Positions 1 through 9,164 of a stretch of DNA of 64,000 bases are shown one piece after another. The stretch comes from Streptococcus halotolerans (GTDB lineage: Bacteria > Bacillota > Bacilli > Lactobacillales > Streptococcaceae), in contig NZ_CP014835.1 in assembly GCF_001598035.1 (NCBI RefSeq), positions 1,897,001 to 1,961,000 on the forward strand, given 5' to 3'. Made by a program: the position numbers and the translations under genes. Positions within the stretch are counted from its first letter, which is position 1, and the number at the start of each line of letters is the position of its first letter. The notes below the pieces were generated by a model. The model saw only the letters and a list, made by a program, of their open reading frames with translations, made no database searches and was not told the DNA's origin.

Positions 1-116
1 AGAGTGGTAGTGCACAGATGTCATTTACCGACTTCCTCATGCCATAAAAGAGGAAGGGCAGTCGCAGCGCCGTTCAGGATAGCTGACTGTTGTTTTTGTG
101 GCAGAAGGGGGAGTTT

Positions 117-1211
117 ATGCTTATATTTCCACTTGTCAATGATACCAGTCGAAAAATCATCCATATTGACATGGATGCTTTTTTTGCTGCCGTAGAAGTG
201 CGTGATAATCCTGACTTGAAGGGCAAACCAGTTGTCATCGCTAAGGATCCGAGGGAAACTGGCGGCCGCGGTGTGGTATCTACCTGTTCATACGAGGCTA
301 GAGCGTTTGGAATTCACTCGGCGATGAGTTCCAAAGAAGCCTACGAACGATGTCCACAAGCTATTTTTATTTCTGGAAATTACGCTAAATATCGAGAAGT
401 TGGTAGACAAATCCGTGATATTTTTAAACGGTATACTGATTTGGTAGAACCCATGTCTATTGATGAGGCTTACTTAGATGTGACGGATAATAAACTTAAC
501 CTAAAGTCAGCTGTCAAGGTTGCTAAGCTTATTCAACATGATATTTGGAATGAACTGCATCTAACTTGTTCGGCAGGTGTTTCTTACAATAAATTTTTAG
601 CAAAATTGGCTTCTGATTTTCAGAAACCAGCTGGCTTGACACTGATTTTACCAGAAGATGCGCAGGCTTTCTTGGAGACACTGCCTATCGAGAAATTTCA
701 CGGCGTAGGGGAAAAAACGGTGGCAAAATTACATAAGTTAGACGTTAAGACAGGTAAGGACTTACTAGCATTATCAGAAATGACTTTGATTGATCACTTT
801 GGCCGTTTCGGCTATGATTTGTATCGCAAGGCAAGGGGGATTTCTAATACTAGCGTTAAACCCAATCGTATTCGTAAATCGATAGGGAGTGAGCGAACCT
901 ATGGAAAACTACTCTACCATGAGGAAGACATCAAAGTGGAACTATCGAAAAATGCGCGGCGTGTCGCTGACACGTTGATTAAAAATGAAAAGTTAGGAAA
1001 AGTGGTTGTTATCAAAGTTCGTTATGCTGATTTTACAACCTTGACTAAACGACATACCTTAGCGGAAGCTAGTCAATCTTTTGAAGTGATTGAACAAGAA
1101 GCTCATCGTATCTACGATGAATTGGAAACCCAATCGTCTGGCATTAGGCTTTTAGGGGTGACTGTGACAGGATTGCGGGATGGCATGAGTGTTGAAACCT
1201 CTTTATTTTAA
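117..1211 (+). CDS. dinB: DNA polymerase IV (Y-family translesion polymerase)
   Basis: Error-prone Y-family polymerase that extends primers past damaged bases. The 364-residue protein has the N-terminal metal-binding Asp in [12 protein letters not shown] (D18) and the catalytic SIDEAYLD motif (D116, E117), followed by the helix-hairpin-helix/thumb segment ([10 protein letters not shown]) and a little-finger domain ending in the GIRLLGVTV region. The ATG at 117 is preferred over an upstream in-frame start at 90 because AAGGGGGAG precedes it and MLIF is the usual streptococcal N-terminus. Bases 1-116 hold no gene, only a small hairpin (CTTCCTC/GAGGAAG, about 31-55). It converges on recD2, sharing a bidirectional terminator. 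Confidence 0.97.
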   Translation: MLIFPLVNDTSRKIIHIDMDAFFAAVEVRDNPDLKGKPVVIAKDPRETGGRGVVSTCSYEARAFGIHSAMSSKEAYERCPQAIFISGNYAKYREVGRQIRDIFKRYTDLVEPMSIDEAYLDVTDNKLNLKSAVKVAKLIQHDIWNELHLTCSAGVSYNKFLAKLASDFQKPAGLTLILPEDAQAFLETLPIEKFHGVGEKTVAKLHKLDVKTGKDLLALSEMTLIDHFGRFGYDLYRKARGISNTSVKPNRIRKSIGSERTYGKLLYHEEDIKVELSKNARRVADTLIKNEKLGKVVVIKVRYADFTTLTKRHTLAEASQSFEVIEQEAHRIYDELETQSSGIRLLGVTVTGLRDGMSVETSLF

Positions 1212-1213
1212 AA

Positions 1214-1252
1214 CAAAGAGCCAATCATTGTCGTGATTAGCTCTTATTTTTT
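1214..1252. terminator. Bidirectional terminator between dinB and recD2
   Basis: The inverted repeat AAGAGCCAATCA (1216-1227) / TGATTAGCTCTT (1234-1245) is followed by a T-rich run on the plus strand. The recD2 stop codon lies inside the stem. Confidence 0.8.
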
Positions 1253-3738
1253 GTCTTAAAAAATAGCTTGAGATCTTCCTCAGTAATCCCAATCATAGGG
1301 TCAATGATCAACAGATTATCAACTGTTAAACGATAGTTTTCCACCTTATCCATAGGTTTATTAACATCCTTATCCACAAGTTGTTGATAAATTGTGGAAT
1401 ATCCTGGAAACGTAGTATTATCAAGGGATTCAGTGGTGTTTTGATGAGAAAGAGAAGGATCTTTATCCCCATTTTTGTGGGCTTCTTGTTCTGTTTCTGT
1501 GGATAACTTGTGCACAACTTGATTTGAGCTGTCTTCGTTTTGGAACCGCTGAACCAACCAAGTTTGACGGACAGCGCCTTCTGTATGGACAGCCTTATCA
1601 AAGGCCGCTACTTCGCCTAAGAGGATGAGTTTGCTTTTTGAGCGAGTGATTGCTGTGTAAACGAGATTACGCTGTAGCATGCGGCCGCTTTGGCGCGTGA
1701 TAGGAAGGATAACCACTTGGAACTCACTTCCTTGTGATTTATGGATAGACATGGCATAAGCCAGCGTGATTTTCCCCCATTCATTACGAGGATAGACCAC
1801 TTCAGTGGCATCGAATTGGATGGTGATTTCATCTTGTTTGCTATCTGTGTATTTGGCAGGGAGCAGATCGGTGATGTAACCGATATCGCCATTGAAGACG
1901 TTGTTTTCAGCATCATTGACGAGATGTAAGACCTTATCATTTTGTCTAAACCGTTGGTCGTTAAAGGTAAATTCTAAACCATCGTCGAGCGGATTTAGAA
2001 GATTTTGGACTAGGTTGTTGAGGTTGTTGATGCCAGCATCTCCCTTGTACATGGGAGCCAGAATCTGGATTTCTTGTGGCTGAATACCACTTTTGACTGC
2101 TGAAGAGACGATTTTAGTTACCATTTGAGGAATGTGGAAAGCTTGGGCTTCAAAGTAAGAGCGATCCGCTTTTTTTTCGGTGAAATCACTTGGTAGTTGC
2201 CCTTGGCGCATCTGACTCGCCAAAGTGACGATAGTAGAATCATCTGTTTGACGGAAAATTTTCTCTAGACGAACTTGAGGTAATTCTTGAACCTTTAATA
2301 AATCAGCCAAAACTTGCCCTGGTCCAACAGATGGGAGTTGGTCGCTATCTCCGACGATAATAAGCTGACTTCGTGCAGAAATAGCACTTAAGAGCTGGTT
2401 AGCTAACCAAGTATCCACCATGGAAAATTCATCCACAATGATTAAATCAGCATCTAAATAATCATCTAAAGCCTGGTAATCATCGTTATCCCCAGTCAAG
2501 CCTAAGTGTCTATGGATAGTGGCAGACGGTAGCCCTGTTAATTCATTCATCCGACGCGCAGCCCGACCAGTAGGAGCGGCTAGAAGAATCGGAGGATCGT
2601 TTTTGTGGATGTCAATCTGATGAAGATTGCCGTAGGCTTCAATAATCCCATTGATAACCGTTGTCTTCCCTGTACCTGGTCCTCCAGTCAAGATAAAGAC
2701 ACGATTGGTTAGGGCTTTAGCAATAGCTTCTTTTTGAATGTCATCGTAAGTGATGTTTAAGCTTGCTTGGATGCGCTCAATTTCTTTAGAGATGGCGTCT
2801 TGTGGAAAACTGAGTGTTTCATCATTATTTAGCAGTCGTGTGAGATGTTTGTGGACACCTTCTTCAGCATAATAAAGGGTGTTGTCGAAAACCTTGGTAC
2901 CGATGGTTTGGATTTTATCTTCTTCAATTAAATGGGTTAATTCAGCAGCAACCAGACTTGGTTCTAATTCAATTTGACGACTTGATTCTAGCAAATAAAG
3001 GGTCATCTCTAGAAGATCGCGAGCTTCAGTATAAGTATTCCCAGTTTGGATAGAACTTTCTGTTAGGGTGTGGATAATTCCTGCTCGATATCGTTGAGTG
3101 GCGTCAGCAGCAATCCCTAATTGTTCCGCTAGTTGATCGGCTATTTTGAAACCAATCCCTTGGATATCCTCAACTAACTGATAAGGATTTTCCTCGACAA
3201 TAGCAAGACTTTGGTCCTGATACTGATTAAAGACCTGGAGAGCAAGTTTAGATGATAGACCGTACTTGGCCAGCTTGGTCAAGACTTGCTCGGTGCCGTA
3301 ATTGAGTTTAAGTTTGGCAACAAAACTCTCACGGTTGACCTTAGATAATCCTGCAATACTATCTAGTTGACTAGGATCCTCTAAAATCTTATCAATGGGA
3401 TCTTCACCATAGATAGCGATAATTTTCTCGGCTGTCTTTCGACCAATTCCCTTGAAATGGTCACTAGAAAAGTACTTGATGAGTCCTGATGCTGTTGGCT
3501 TTGCTCGTTCATAACGGTCTGCCTTGAGCTGCTGTCCATATTTGGGGTGTTGTACCAGCTCTCCCCAAAACGTATAAGTGTCACCTTCGACGACATCACC
3601 AATAGTTCCTGTGATGATAATGTCAAAATCGTCAAAATCACTATTAGTATCGTCAATTTCAAGTCGTAAAATCTTAAAAAAGTTGCTAGCATTTTCAAAG
3701 ATAATACGATCTATTGTGCCAGAAAAATAACTTGTCAT
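1237..3738 (-). CDS. recD2: RecD2-type ATP-dependent DNA helicase
   Basis: Superfamily 1B 5'-3' helicase of the RecD2/YrrC type, which works without RecBC and is linked to recombination and DNA damage tolerance. The 833-residue protein has the long N-terminal region typical of RecD2, with helix-hairpin-helix segments near residues 90-200 (FKGIGRKTA, IQGIGFKIA). The helicase core follows: Walker A GGPGTGKTT at 352-360, Walker B-like IIVDEFSMVD near 435, and the C-terminal motifs AMSIHKSQGSEF and VYTAITRSKSKL. The last ~130 residues are polar and low in complexity. It lies downstream of lepB but is separated from it by a hairpin terminator. Confidence 0.96.
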   Translation of the reverse strand: MTSYFSGTIDRIIFENASNFFKILRLEIDDTNSDFDDFDIIITGTIGDVVEGDTYTFWGELVQHPKYGQQLKADRYERAKPTASGLIKYFSSDHFKGIGRKTAEKIIAIYGEDPIDKILEDPSQLDSIAGLSKVNRESFVAKLKLNYGTEQVLTKLAKYGLSSKLALQVFNQYQDQSLAIVEENPYQLVEDIQGIGFKIADQLAEQLGIAADATQRYRAGIIHTLTESSIQTGNTYTEARDLLEMTLYLLESSRQIELEPSLVAAELTHLIEEDKIQTIGTKVFDNTLYYAEEGVHKHLTRLLNNDETLSFPQDAISKEIERIQASLNITYDDIQKEAIAKALTNRVFILTGGPGTGKTTVINGIIEAYGNLHQIDIHKNDPPILLAAPTGRAARRMNELTGLPSATIHRHLGLTGDNDDYQALDDYLDADLIIVDEFSMVDTWLANQLLSAISARSQLIIVGDSDQLPSVGPGQVLADLLKVQELPQVRLEKIFRQTDDSTIVTLASQMRQGQLPSDFTEKKADRSYFEAQAFHIPQMVTKIVSSAVKSGIQPQEIQILAPMYKGDAGINNLNNLVQNLLNPLDDGLEFTFNDQRFRQNDKVLHLVNDAENNVFNGDIGYITDLLPAKYTDSKQDEITIQFDATEVVYPRNEWGKITLAYAMSIHKSQGSEFQVVILPITRQSGRMLQRNLVYTAITRSKSKLILLGEVAAFDKAVHTEGAVRQTWLVQRFQNEDSSNQVVHKLSTETEQEAHKNGDKDPSLSHQNTTESLDNTTFPGYSTIYQQLVDKDVNKPMDKVENYRLTVDNLLIIDPMIGITEEDLKLFFKTKNKS

Positions 3739-3757
3739 GTCGTTTCCTTTGTATTTA

Positions 3758-3796
3758 GTAGAAAAAGAGGCTGGGACGGAAGTCCTGCCTCTTAGT
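3758..3796 (-). terminator. Terminator after lepB
   Basis: Read on the minus strand, AGAGGC.GGAC pairs with GTCC..GCCTCT and is followed by TTTTTC. This would end the lepB transcript before recD2, although both genes lie on the same strand. Confidence 0.7.
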
Positions 3797-3799
3797 AGG

Positions 3800-4393
3800 T
3801 TATTTCAAAGTACCAATTTTAGTAAAAGGCCAGTAACGGAATTTGACTTCACCGACAATGGTATCCTTCTTAAAGGTTCCAACAGCTCGGCTATCCTTAG
3901 ATACAATACGGTCATCACCTAGAAGATAGTATTGGTCTTTAGGTACCTTAACGGTAAAGCTTGTCTTGCCCGAATTATCTTGAGTGAAAGCATCGCTTGC
4001 CTGCGCTAACGATTGGAAGTAGGGATTGTAAGAGTATGTTTTTTGAAGCTTGTCTTTTTCGTAGCGTTTCTTGTAGTCTGTGAGGTAAGTTTCCTTTGTT
4101 TCCTTGTTGTTAACGTAAAGCTTGTCATTTTTATAGGTAATGGTATCACCTGGCATACCAACGACACGCTTGACGATTTGTTTTTTAGTGCCATTTTCTA
4201 CTTCCTCAGCAACTACCATGTCGAAGCGATCGATGGTTGCTGTTTTGACCACTAGCAATTTTTCACGGTCGGCCAAAGTCGGGTCCATGGAGTGTCCGTC
4301 AACGGTAACAGGGAACCAGATTAACCAGCGGGTCACGAGAAAGACCATTAGAAACAGGATAAATAATCCCCATTCTTTAATAAAACGTTTCAT
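3800..4393 (-). CDS. lepB: Signal peptidase I
   Basis: Membrane serine protease that removes signal peptides from Sec- and Tat-exported proteins. The 197-residue protein has one N-terminal transmembrane segment (about residues 8-28), then GHSMDPTL with the catalytic Ser35, and the general-base Lys75 in KRVVGMPGD. The C-terminal box LGDDRIVSKDSR corresponds to the family's SGDNR region. The length and single membrane anchor fit Gram-positive type I signal peptidases. It lies 10 bp after rnhC, so the two are probably cotranscribed. Confidence 0.96.
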   Translation of the reverse strand: MKRFIKEWGLFILFLMVFLVTRWLIWFPVTVDGHSMDPTLADREKLLVVKTATIDRFDMVVAEEVENGTKKQIVKRVVGMPGDTITYKNDKLYVNNKETKETYLTDYKKRYEKDKLQKTYSYNPYFQSLAQASDAFTQDNSGKTSFTVKVPKDQYYLLGDDRIVSKDSRAVGTFKKDTIVGEVKFRYWPFTKIGTLK

Positions 4394-4403
4394 GATAATT
4401 CCT

Positions 4404-5318
4404 TTATTTTTTCAGTAATGCTTGTGCTTTTTGGGTGTTAGCAAAGTGTAGTTTGGCAGTGTAGGCTAGGCTTTCCATCCCGTAAGCAGCTAGTAGTTGA
4501 CTGGCTACTTTATCAGACTTGGCAGAAGCGCCGCTCGGTAATTGAAATCCCACATCTTCACCTAAGGTTTTGAGGTTTTCCAGAAACATCGCTCTAGCTA
4601 TAATGGATGAGACAGCGACAGCAAGATAGTTGCCTTCAGCTTTTTCCTCCAACGTGATAGCCTGTGTGACTTGGTTGTTCTCTTTGGAAACGTATTTCTG
4701 GTAATTCCTTGGCGATGTGAAGGCGTCGATGACAATGTTATCTGCTTGAACCCCCTTTTGAAGGAGAAGAAAAATAGCCTGATTATGTAAGGCAACTTTG
4801 ACTGACACAGCATTGTGTTTCAAACCTTTTCCAACCACTTGATTGTATTTCTGAGGAGACAATAGCAGGGCTTGGTGGGGAATTTTTTCTTCCAAAAGAG
4901 GAGCAATAGCTTGGATTTTTTGATCTGTCATTTTTTTAGAATCATCGACACCGAGTGATTTTAGGAAGTTGTGATCTTCGGGTTTGACAAAACTGGCCAC
5001 CACAGCAAGGCCTCCAAAATAGGAACCGTTTCCTACCTCATCAGTCCCAATCATTGATCGATTGTGATCTGTTTTAAGAGCATTTTGGGACGAGGTGCTT
5101 TTAGGAGGATTTGCTTCTAATTTGAGATTATTTGCTAAATCTTGTGCACCCTTGCCCTGAATCACAACTTTACCTGAGGTATAGGCTAAAAAGGTTGCAT
5201 TCTTGTGTTTAGCAGCAAAGGTGACATAAGGGTTATTGTTACTTGTTTGATAGGCGGATAGCTGTTCAACGAGATTTTGGATAGCTGTCTTAGACAATTG
5301 GAAAACCAAAGTATTCAT
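4404..5318 (-). CDS. rnhC: Ribonuclease HIII
   Basis: Cleaves the RNA strand of RNA:DNA hybrids. The 304-residue protein has an N-terminal TBP-like substrate-binding domain (to about residue 85) and a type 2 RNase H domain starting at [14 protein letters not shown], where the D-E pair is catalytic, with further acidic residues in GVDDSKK and VIDAFTS. I chose MNTLV (5318) rather than ATG 5324 because MNTLV is the typical family start. Neither has a Shine-Dalgarno site. An extended -10 (TGGTAAAAT) ends only 7 nt before 5318, so the mRNA may be leaderless. Confidence 0.95.
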   Translation of the reverse strand: MNTLVFQLSKTAIQNLVEQLSAYQTSNNNPYVTFAAKHKNATFLAYTSGKVVIQGKGAQDLANNLKLEANPPKSTSSQNALKTDHNRSMIGTDEVGNGSYFGGLAVVASFVKPEDHNFLKSLGVDDSKKMTDQKIQAIAPLLEEKIPHQALLLSPQKYNQVVGKGLKHNAVSVKVALHNQAIFLLLQKGVQADNIVIDAFTSPRNYQKYVSKENNQVTQAITLEEKAEGNYLAVAVSSIIARAMFLENLKTLGEDVGFQLPSGASAKSDKVASQLLAAYGMESLAYTAKLHFANTQKAQALLKK

Positions 5319-5325
5319 AGCCATT

Positions 5326-5334
5326 ATTTTACCA
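5326..5334 (-). promoter_or_regulatory. Extended -10 promoter of rnhC
   Basis: On the minus strand TGGTAAAAT (TG-n-TAAAAT) places the expected transcription start at or next to the A of the rnhC ATG. No good -35 is visible. Confidence 0.5.
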
Positions 5335-5354
5335 CATCACCCCTAAAAAAGGAC

Positions 5355-5383
5355 AAAAGAAAAGAAGATTTTTCAATCTTCTT
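5355..5383 (-). terminator. Terminator of the formate/nitrite transporter gene
   Basis: On the minus strand AAGAAGATT pairs with AATCTTCTT, followed by TTCTTTT. Confidence 0.75.
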
Positions 5384-5396
5384 AAGGGTTATCATT

Positions 5397-6185
5397 TTAG
5401 TCAACGTGTTTGGTTTGGCTTTTATTCAACCAACCATAGGCGATACCGATAAAGATTCCGCCACCGATCCAGTTACCAAAGAAGACCACAACCCATTGAC
5501 GGATGATATTCAGTACATCAAAGCCTTTGATTTGGTCAACAGGGCTAAATCCAGCTAACATGAATGAGGCAAAGTTTGCAATCAAGTGTTCGTTTGAGAT
5601 AAGGACGAACATAAAGATAGCTGACACCACGACGAAGAATTTAGCAGATTCTTCTTTTAGGAGCATATAACCTAGAATAGCAATGTTAACAAACATATTG
5701 GCAGTGATACCTTCAATGAATGCCATCCAGTTATCTTTAGCCAGTTTTGTTTGAACAGTGTTGATAACGAAGGATTGTTCTGTAAGCTGGTTAAATGCGT
5801 AGGATTGATTAAAGAGCCAAGCTAAGATAACAGCACCGACCAAGTTAAAAATGGTGCAGTAAAGAAGGATAGCGACAACTTTTTTCCAACTGATGACCTT
5901 GTAGTAAGCGCCGGTTGTGAGATACATCATATTTGAAGTGGCTAATTCGCCGTTAAAGATGAGAACATAGACCAAACCGATCGCAAAAATAAAAGTAAAG
6001 ACAAATTTAGCGAGAGCTGGAAATTGACTTGAAATGGCATCAGCACCAATAATACCAACGGCAGTGGTCATGGTTAAGAAAGCACCAGCAAACATGGAGC
6101 GAAGAGCGTAACGGCCGAGACTTTCACTAAAGAGTGCTTCTTTTTTGGCACAGGCAGCAATGACTTTATCTTTAAATTGTGACAT
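5397..6185 (-). CDS. Formate/nitrite transporter (FNT) family channel
   Basis: Integral membrane protein of 262 residues with about six hydrophobic helices, as in the pentameric FocA/NirC channels that carry small monovalent anions (formate, nitrite, lactate, hydrosulfide). Family-like segments include the N-terminal SMFAGAFLTMTTAVG and FNGELATSNMMYLTTG around residues 110-125. The substrate cannot be told from sequence. In streptococci formate is the likely one, because pyruvate formate-lyase makes it. A gene for a flavoprotein lies upstream on the same strand but is separated by a terminator. Confidence 0.9.
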   Translation of the reverse strand: MSQFKDKVIAACAKKEALFSESLGRYALRSMFAGAFLTMTTAVGIIGADAISSQFPALAKFVFTFIFAIGLVYVLIFNGELATSNMMYLTTGAYYKVISWKKVVAILLYCTIFNLVGAVILAWLFNQSYAFNQLTEQSFVINTVQTKLAKDNWMAFIEGITANMFVNIAILGYMLLKEESAKFFVVVSAIFMFVLISNEHLIANFASFMLAGFSPVDQIKGFDVLNIIRQWVVVFFGNWIGGGIFIGIAYGWLNKSQTKHVD

Positions 6186-6237
6186 AAATAGTTTCCTTTT
6201 TCTTGTGATTTATATTACAAAGATTTAAAACCTAAAG

Positions 6238-6264
6238 AAAACGGGAAGACAAGCCTCCCGTTTT
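6238..6264 (-). terminator. Terminator after the PAS-containing flavoprotein
   Basis: Stem AAAACGGGA / TCCCGTTTT, followed on the minus strand by a short pyrimidine tract. Confidence 0.65.
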
Positions 6265-6275
6265 TTAGGGGATTC

Positions 6276-7523
6276 TTAGCTTTCAGATGCCCCAGAAGTA
6301 GCGTCGGCTTCTGCGGCTGCAGGAGCATCGTTATGCCCACCAGCATCTGAAGCGCCAGACGTAGCATCAGCAGACGTAGCAGCATGACCAGCAGGAGCCT
6401 TACCACCAGCGAGGTGTTGCCCAGTTGCTTGGAGGTACCAATCTAACCATGGTTTGAAGTTGAAAATGATTTCGTTGATACCAGCGTAAGAACCGTCTGG
6501 ATAGTACATCGCCTGATAGTTGTGAGTGTTAATGATTTCAGGAGGAGTACCTGGAACAATGGTACGAACGTATTCTTCATTACCGTTACGGAGACTTCCA
6601 ACAACCCACTCAACATTCTTCATACGTGCAGGAGGAAGTGTATCATGAACAGTTGCTAAACGATTACCGACTTGCTCGCGAACACGTTTACCAAGCATTG
6701 TTGATGCTTCTTGGTGTTGGTGATTGTAGTAGAGGAACTGGTTGTTATCATCAGCATATGTCAATTCAAATGGCATAGCGTTAAGGAACATGTTTAATTG
6801 ATCAACTGTCAAAAGTCCGTTATCCAATTTGACATAAGTATCACCTTCAACAGCGTTGACTTGTGCAGCTGCTTTGTCCAACCAGTCTGGATCATCAGGA
6901 TCGATTCCTTGAATGGTTGTTTTAATTGGATTTGTAGCATACAAATCTTCAGGTTCAATTGGTTTTGGTTTTTGCAATTGTTTCACAACTCCTACGTATT
7001 TGATGAAATTATCCAAACAAGAACCTAAGAAGTCAATAGTTCCTTGATTGATAAGGTTACCATTGTCATCGAAGGCTTCTTTAGCTTTACCAAGTAAGAA
7101 TTCGTTACCTGGAAGGGCATAAGCGTTAACACCTGGTGCATCAAGGATTTTACGCAAGTGAACTTGAGCGCGTGACGTTCCTTGGTCATAGTATGAAGCG
7201 CCAACAATCATAACGGGTTTGTTTTCAAATGGATGGAGGTCACCGAATGACAACCACTCTAAAGTGCTTTTGAGGGCAGGTGTGATAGTGTGGTTGTGCT
7301 CTGGTGTGGCGATGATGACTCCATCAGCACGTGTGATTTTATTATAAAGGTAGCGAAGTGCAAAGTTTTCAGACTGATCGTCATCTTGGTTAAACATTGG
7401 CACATCTTTGATTTCAAGAACTTCAAGTTCAAATTTAATTTTAAAGTGACGTTGGATGAATTGCAAAAGCATACGGTTGTATGATTGATCTGCATTCGAT
7501 CCGACAATACCTACAAATTTCAT
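6276..7523 (-). CDS. NAD(P)H-dependent FMN reductase fused to a PAS/DUF438-like domain
   Basis: A 415-residue fusion. Residues 1 to about 180 are an NADPH-dependent FMN reductase (flavodoxin fold: MKFVGIVGSNADQSYNR phosphate loop, GVIIATPEHNHTITPALK, GASYYDQGTSRAQ). A linker follows, then about residues 235-370 resemble the DUF438/PAS-type sensor domain (AMPFELTYADDNNQFLYYN, then GKRVREQVGN and a C-terminal strand region). The last ~45 residues are low-complexity Ala/Gly/His/Asp/Ser. It is probably an electron-transfer flavoprotein; the PAS part may bind another flavin or heme (inference). It follows a second FMN reductase by 16 bp and is likely cotranscribed with it. Confidence 0.85.
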   Translation of the reverse strand: MKFVGIVGSNADQSYNRMLLQFIQRHFKIKFELEVLEIKDVPMFNQDDDQSENFALRYLYNKITRADGVIIATPEHNHTITPALKSTLEWLSFGDLHPFENKPVMIVGASYYDQGTSRAQVHLRKILDAPGVNAYALPGNEFLLGKAKEAFDDNGNLINQGTIDFLGSCLDNFIKYVGVVKQLQKPKPIEPEDLYATNPIKTTIQGIDPDDPDWLDKAAAQVNAVEGDTYVKLDNGLLTVDQLNMFLNAMPFELTYADDNNQFLYYNHQHQEASTMLGKRVREQVGNRLATVHDTLPPARMKNVEWVVGSLRNGNEEYVRTIVPGTPPEIINTHNYQAMYYPDGSYAGINEIIFNFKPWLDWYLQATGQHLAGGKAPAGHAATSADATSGASDAGGHNDAPAAAEADATSGASES

Positions 7524-7539
7524 AGTGATTTCCTCCCGC

Positions 7540-8145
7540 TTAGCTTAAACTTTCCCAGTCAAAATTTTCAGCTTCCTTGTGCAACAATGATTTGGCACTT
7601 GAAAGTTTTCCGGCAATTTTAACAAAGAGACGGAAATCATCGAAGATGGCATCCAATTTTTGGATGGTTTCCAAATCAAAGAGATTACCTTCAGCGTCAA
7701 AAGCTTGTAATGAGTGTGAAAGCAAGAATTCATCTGGAAGCACATTGGCTTTCAACTCAGGAGCATTAAGGATTTGACGAAGTTGCAATTGAGCGCGTGA
7801 TGAACCAAGTGTTCCGTAAGAAGCACCTGTGATCATAACAGGCTTGTTAAGAAGTGGGAAGATACCGTATGACAACCAAGCTAAAGCGTTCATAAGAACA
7901 GCTGGGATTGAGTGGTCATACTCTGGTGTGCCAATAATCACACCATCAGCTTCTTCGATTTTGGCTGCAATTTCTAAAACACTTTCAGGAAGTTTCTTGT
8001 CTGCCGGTTTATTAAAGGTTGGTAAATCTTTAACTTCAATAAGTTCGATATCTGCTTTATCAGCATAGTGTTTTTCAATGTATTGTAAAAGCTTGCGGTT
8101 GGTTGATTTAGAGGAATTAGTCCCCACCAGTCCGATAAGTTTCAT
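7540..8145 (-). CDS. NAD(P)H-dependent FMN reductase
   Basis: A 201-residue flavodoxin-fold flavin reductase. It has the FMN phosphate-binding start LIGLVGTNSSKSTNRKLL, the GVIIGTPEYDHSIPAVLMNAL motif and ITGASYGTLGSSRAQLQLRQ, all shared with the N-terminal domain of the next gene. It probably reduces flavin with NAD(P)H for downstream reductases. The ATG follows AAGGAGAATCCT. It is first in a two-gene operon whose promoter carries a cre-like site. Confidence 0.92.
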   Translation of the reverse strand: MKLIGLVGTNSSKSTNRKLLQYIEKHYADKADIELIEVKDLPTFNKPADKKLPESVLEIAAKIEEADGVIIGTPEYDHSIPAVLMNALAWLSYGIFPLLNKPVMITGASYGTLGSSRAQLQLRQILNAPELKANVLPDEFLLSHSLQAFDAEGNLFDLETIQKLDAIFDDFRLFVKIAGKLSSAKSLLHKEAENFDWESLS

Positions 8146-8195
8146 AGGATTCTCCTTAATTTTCTGGTAAAAAATATAAAATAATTCACATTTTA

Positions 8196-8224
8196 ATGAT
8201 AACGTTTACGGCTAAAAAAGTCAA
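8196..8224 (-). promoter_or_regulatory. Promoter with overlapping cre site for the flavoprotein operon
   Basis: On the minus strand TTGACT (8224-8219), a 17 bp spacer and TATCAT (8201-8196) form a good sigma-A promoter. CGTAAACGTTATCA (8210-8197) matches the CcpA consensus TGWAANCGNTNWCA at every fixed position except the first and overlaps the -10, which predicts catabolite repression. Confidence 0.65.
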
Positions 8225-8327
8225 TATCAAATCATAAAATGGTAGAGCCTGTCAACCTTTCTGTTTGTGCTTTATTAGACAATTAATCTGATGAAAGTTA
8301 GGAAGATTTGGTACAATATAAGGTGCT

Positions 8328-8687
8328 ATGAAAAAACTATTTTATTTGATTGTGGGTTGCATTAGTTTAGTGATAGGTGTTGCTGGTATCGTTCTTCCTA
8401 TTGTACCAACAACCCCCTTGTTATTATTGGCAGGATTTTGTTTTGCTCGCAGTTCTAAAAAATTTGACGTTTGGCTTCGAAACAGCAAGATTTATGACTT
8501 TTATGTTGCGGACTATGCAGAAACCAAAAGTATTGCTAAAGAACGTAAGAAAAAGATGATTTGGCAAATCTATTTGTTAATGGGAATTTCGATTTATTTT
8601 GCTCCCTTGTTGCCTATTAAGTTCATGCTTGTTGTGCTGACAGTGTTTATCACTTATTATTTATTTAAGGTTATTCCGGATAAATAA
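8328..8687 (+). CDS. DUF454 (YbaN-like) small membrane protein
   Basis: A 119-residue membrane protein. It has an N-terminal hydrophobic pair (about residues 4-35, with IVLPIVPTTPLLLLAGFCFARSS, the conserved core of DUF454), a cytoplasmic basic stretch (KERKKKM), and two further hydrophobic helices near the C-terminus. No biochemical role is established for the family. The start follows AAGGTG, and TACAAT (8312-8317) lies 10 nt upstream of the ATG, so the leader is very short. Confidence 0.88.
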   Translation: MKKLFYLIVGCISLVIGVAGIVLPIVPTTPLLLLAGFCFARSSKKFDVWLRNSKIYDFYVADYAETKSIAKERKKKMIWQIYLLMGISIYFAPLLPIKFMLVVLTVFITYYLFKVIPDK

Positions 8688-8738
8688 AAGTGAGCTACCT
8701 CGGTCGGTGTTTGGATAGGCATAACTGTTAATTACTGA

Positions 8739-8782
8739 TAGTTTGTTAGAAGGTAAGATTTAGTTTGTTAGAAGGTAAGATT
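8739..8782 (+). repeat. Exact 22 bp tandem duplication
   Basis: The block TAGTTTGTTAGAAGGTAAGATT occurs twice, head to tail (8739-8760 and 8761-8782), ending just before the Shine-Dalgarno of the truncated RpiR gene. Confidence 0.9.
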
Positions 8783-8794
8783 GGAGGAAGCAAT

Positions 8795-9082
8795 ATGAAT
8801 TGGTTGGAGCGAAAAGACAAATTTGATGAACGATTGACGGTTCAAGATAGGGAAATCTTAGCTTATTTAGATCAACATATAACTGATATTCAGCAAATGA
8901 CCAGTCAGGAGCTAGCAGAAGCCTGTTTTGTGTCGAGATCATCCATTTCTCGCTTACTCAAGAAACTGGACATCATCAATTTTGCAGCTTTGAAGTTCTT
9001 ATTGCGAGAAGAAGAGGCTAAACCAAAGCTTGCTAAGTCAGATTTTTCAGGTCTTGTTAGTATATATTTTCAGCTTGGTTAG
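8795..9082 (+). pseudogene. Truncated MurR/RpiR-type regulator (HTH domain only)
   Basis: 95 codons from the ATG after TTGGAGGAAGCAAT. The product is an RpiR-type winged HTH (MTSQELAEACFVSRSSISRLLKKL). Full RpiR regulators are about 250-290 residues with a C-terminal SIS sugar-phosphate domain, which is entirely missing. The frame stops soon after the HTH, directly before a terminator. It may be a gene remnant or a small DNA-binding protein in its own right; I favour a remnant. Confidence 0.6.
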
Positions 9083-9107
9083 TTCTCTAACTGGGCTATT
9101 TTTTGCT
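9071..9107 (+). terminator. Terminator after the RpiR fragment
   Basis: AGCTTGGTTAG pairs (with G-U pairs) with CTAACTGGGCT, followed by ATTTTTTG. Confidence 0.65.
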
Positions 9108-9131
9108 TTTGTTTTTCGAATATTTTATAAT
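9103..9131 (+). promoter_or_regulatory. Promoter of dut-radA
   Basis: TTGCTT (9103-9108), a 17 bp spacer and TATAAT (9126-9131), 33 bp before the dut ATG. Confidence 0.6.
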
Positions 9132-9164
9132 GAATAGACGATTTTTAAAGATAAGGAAGACAAA

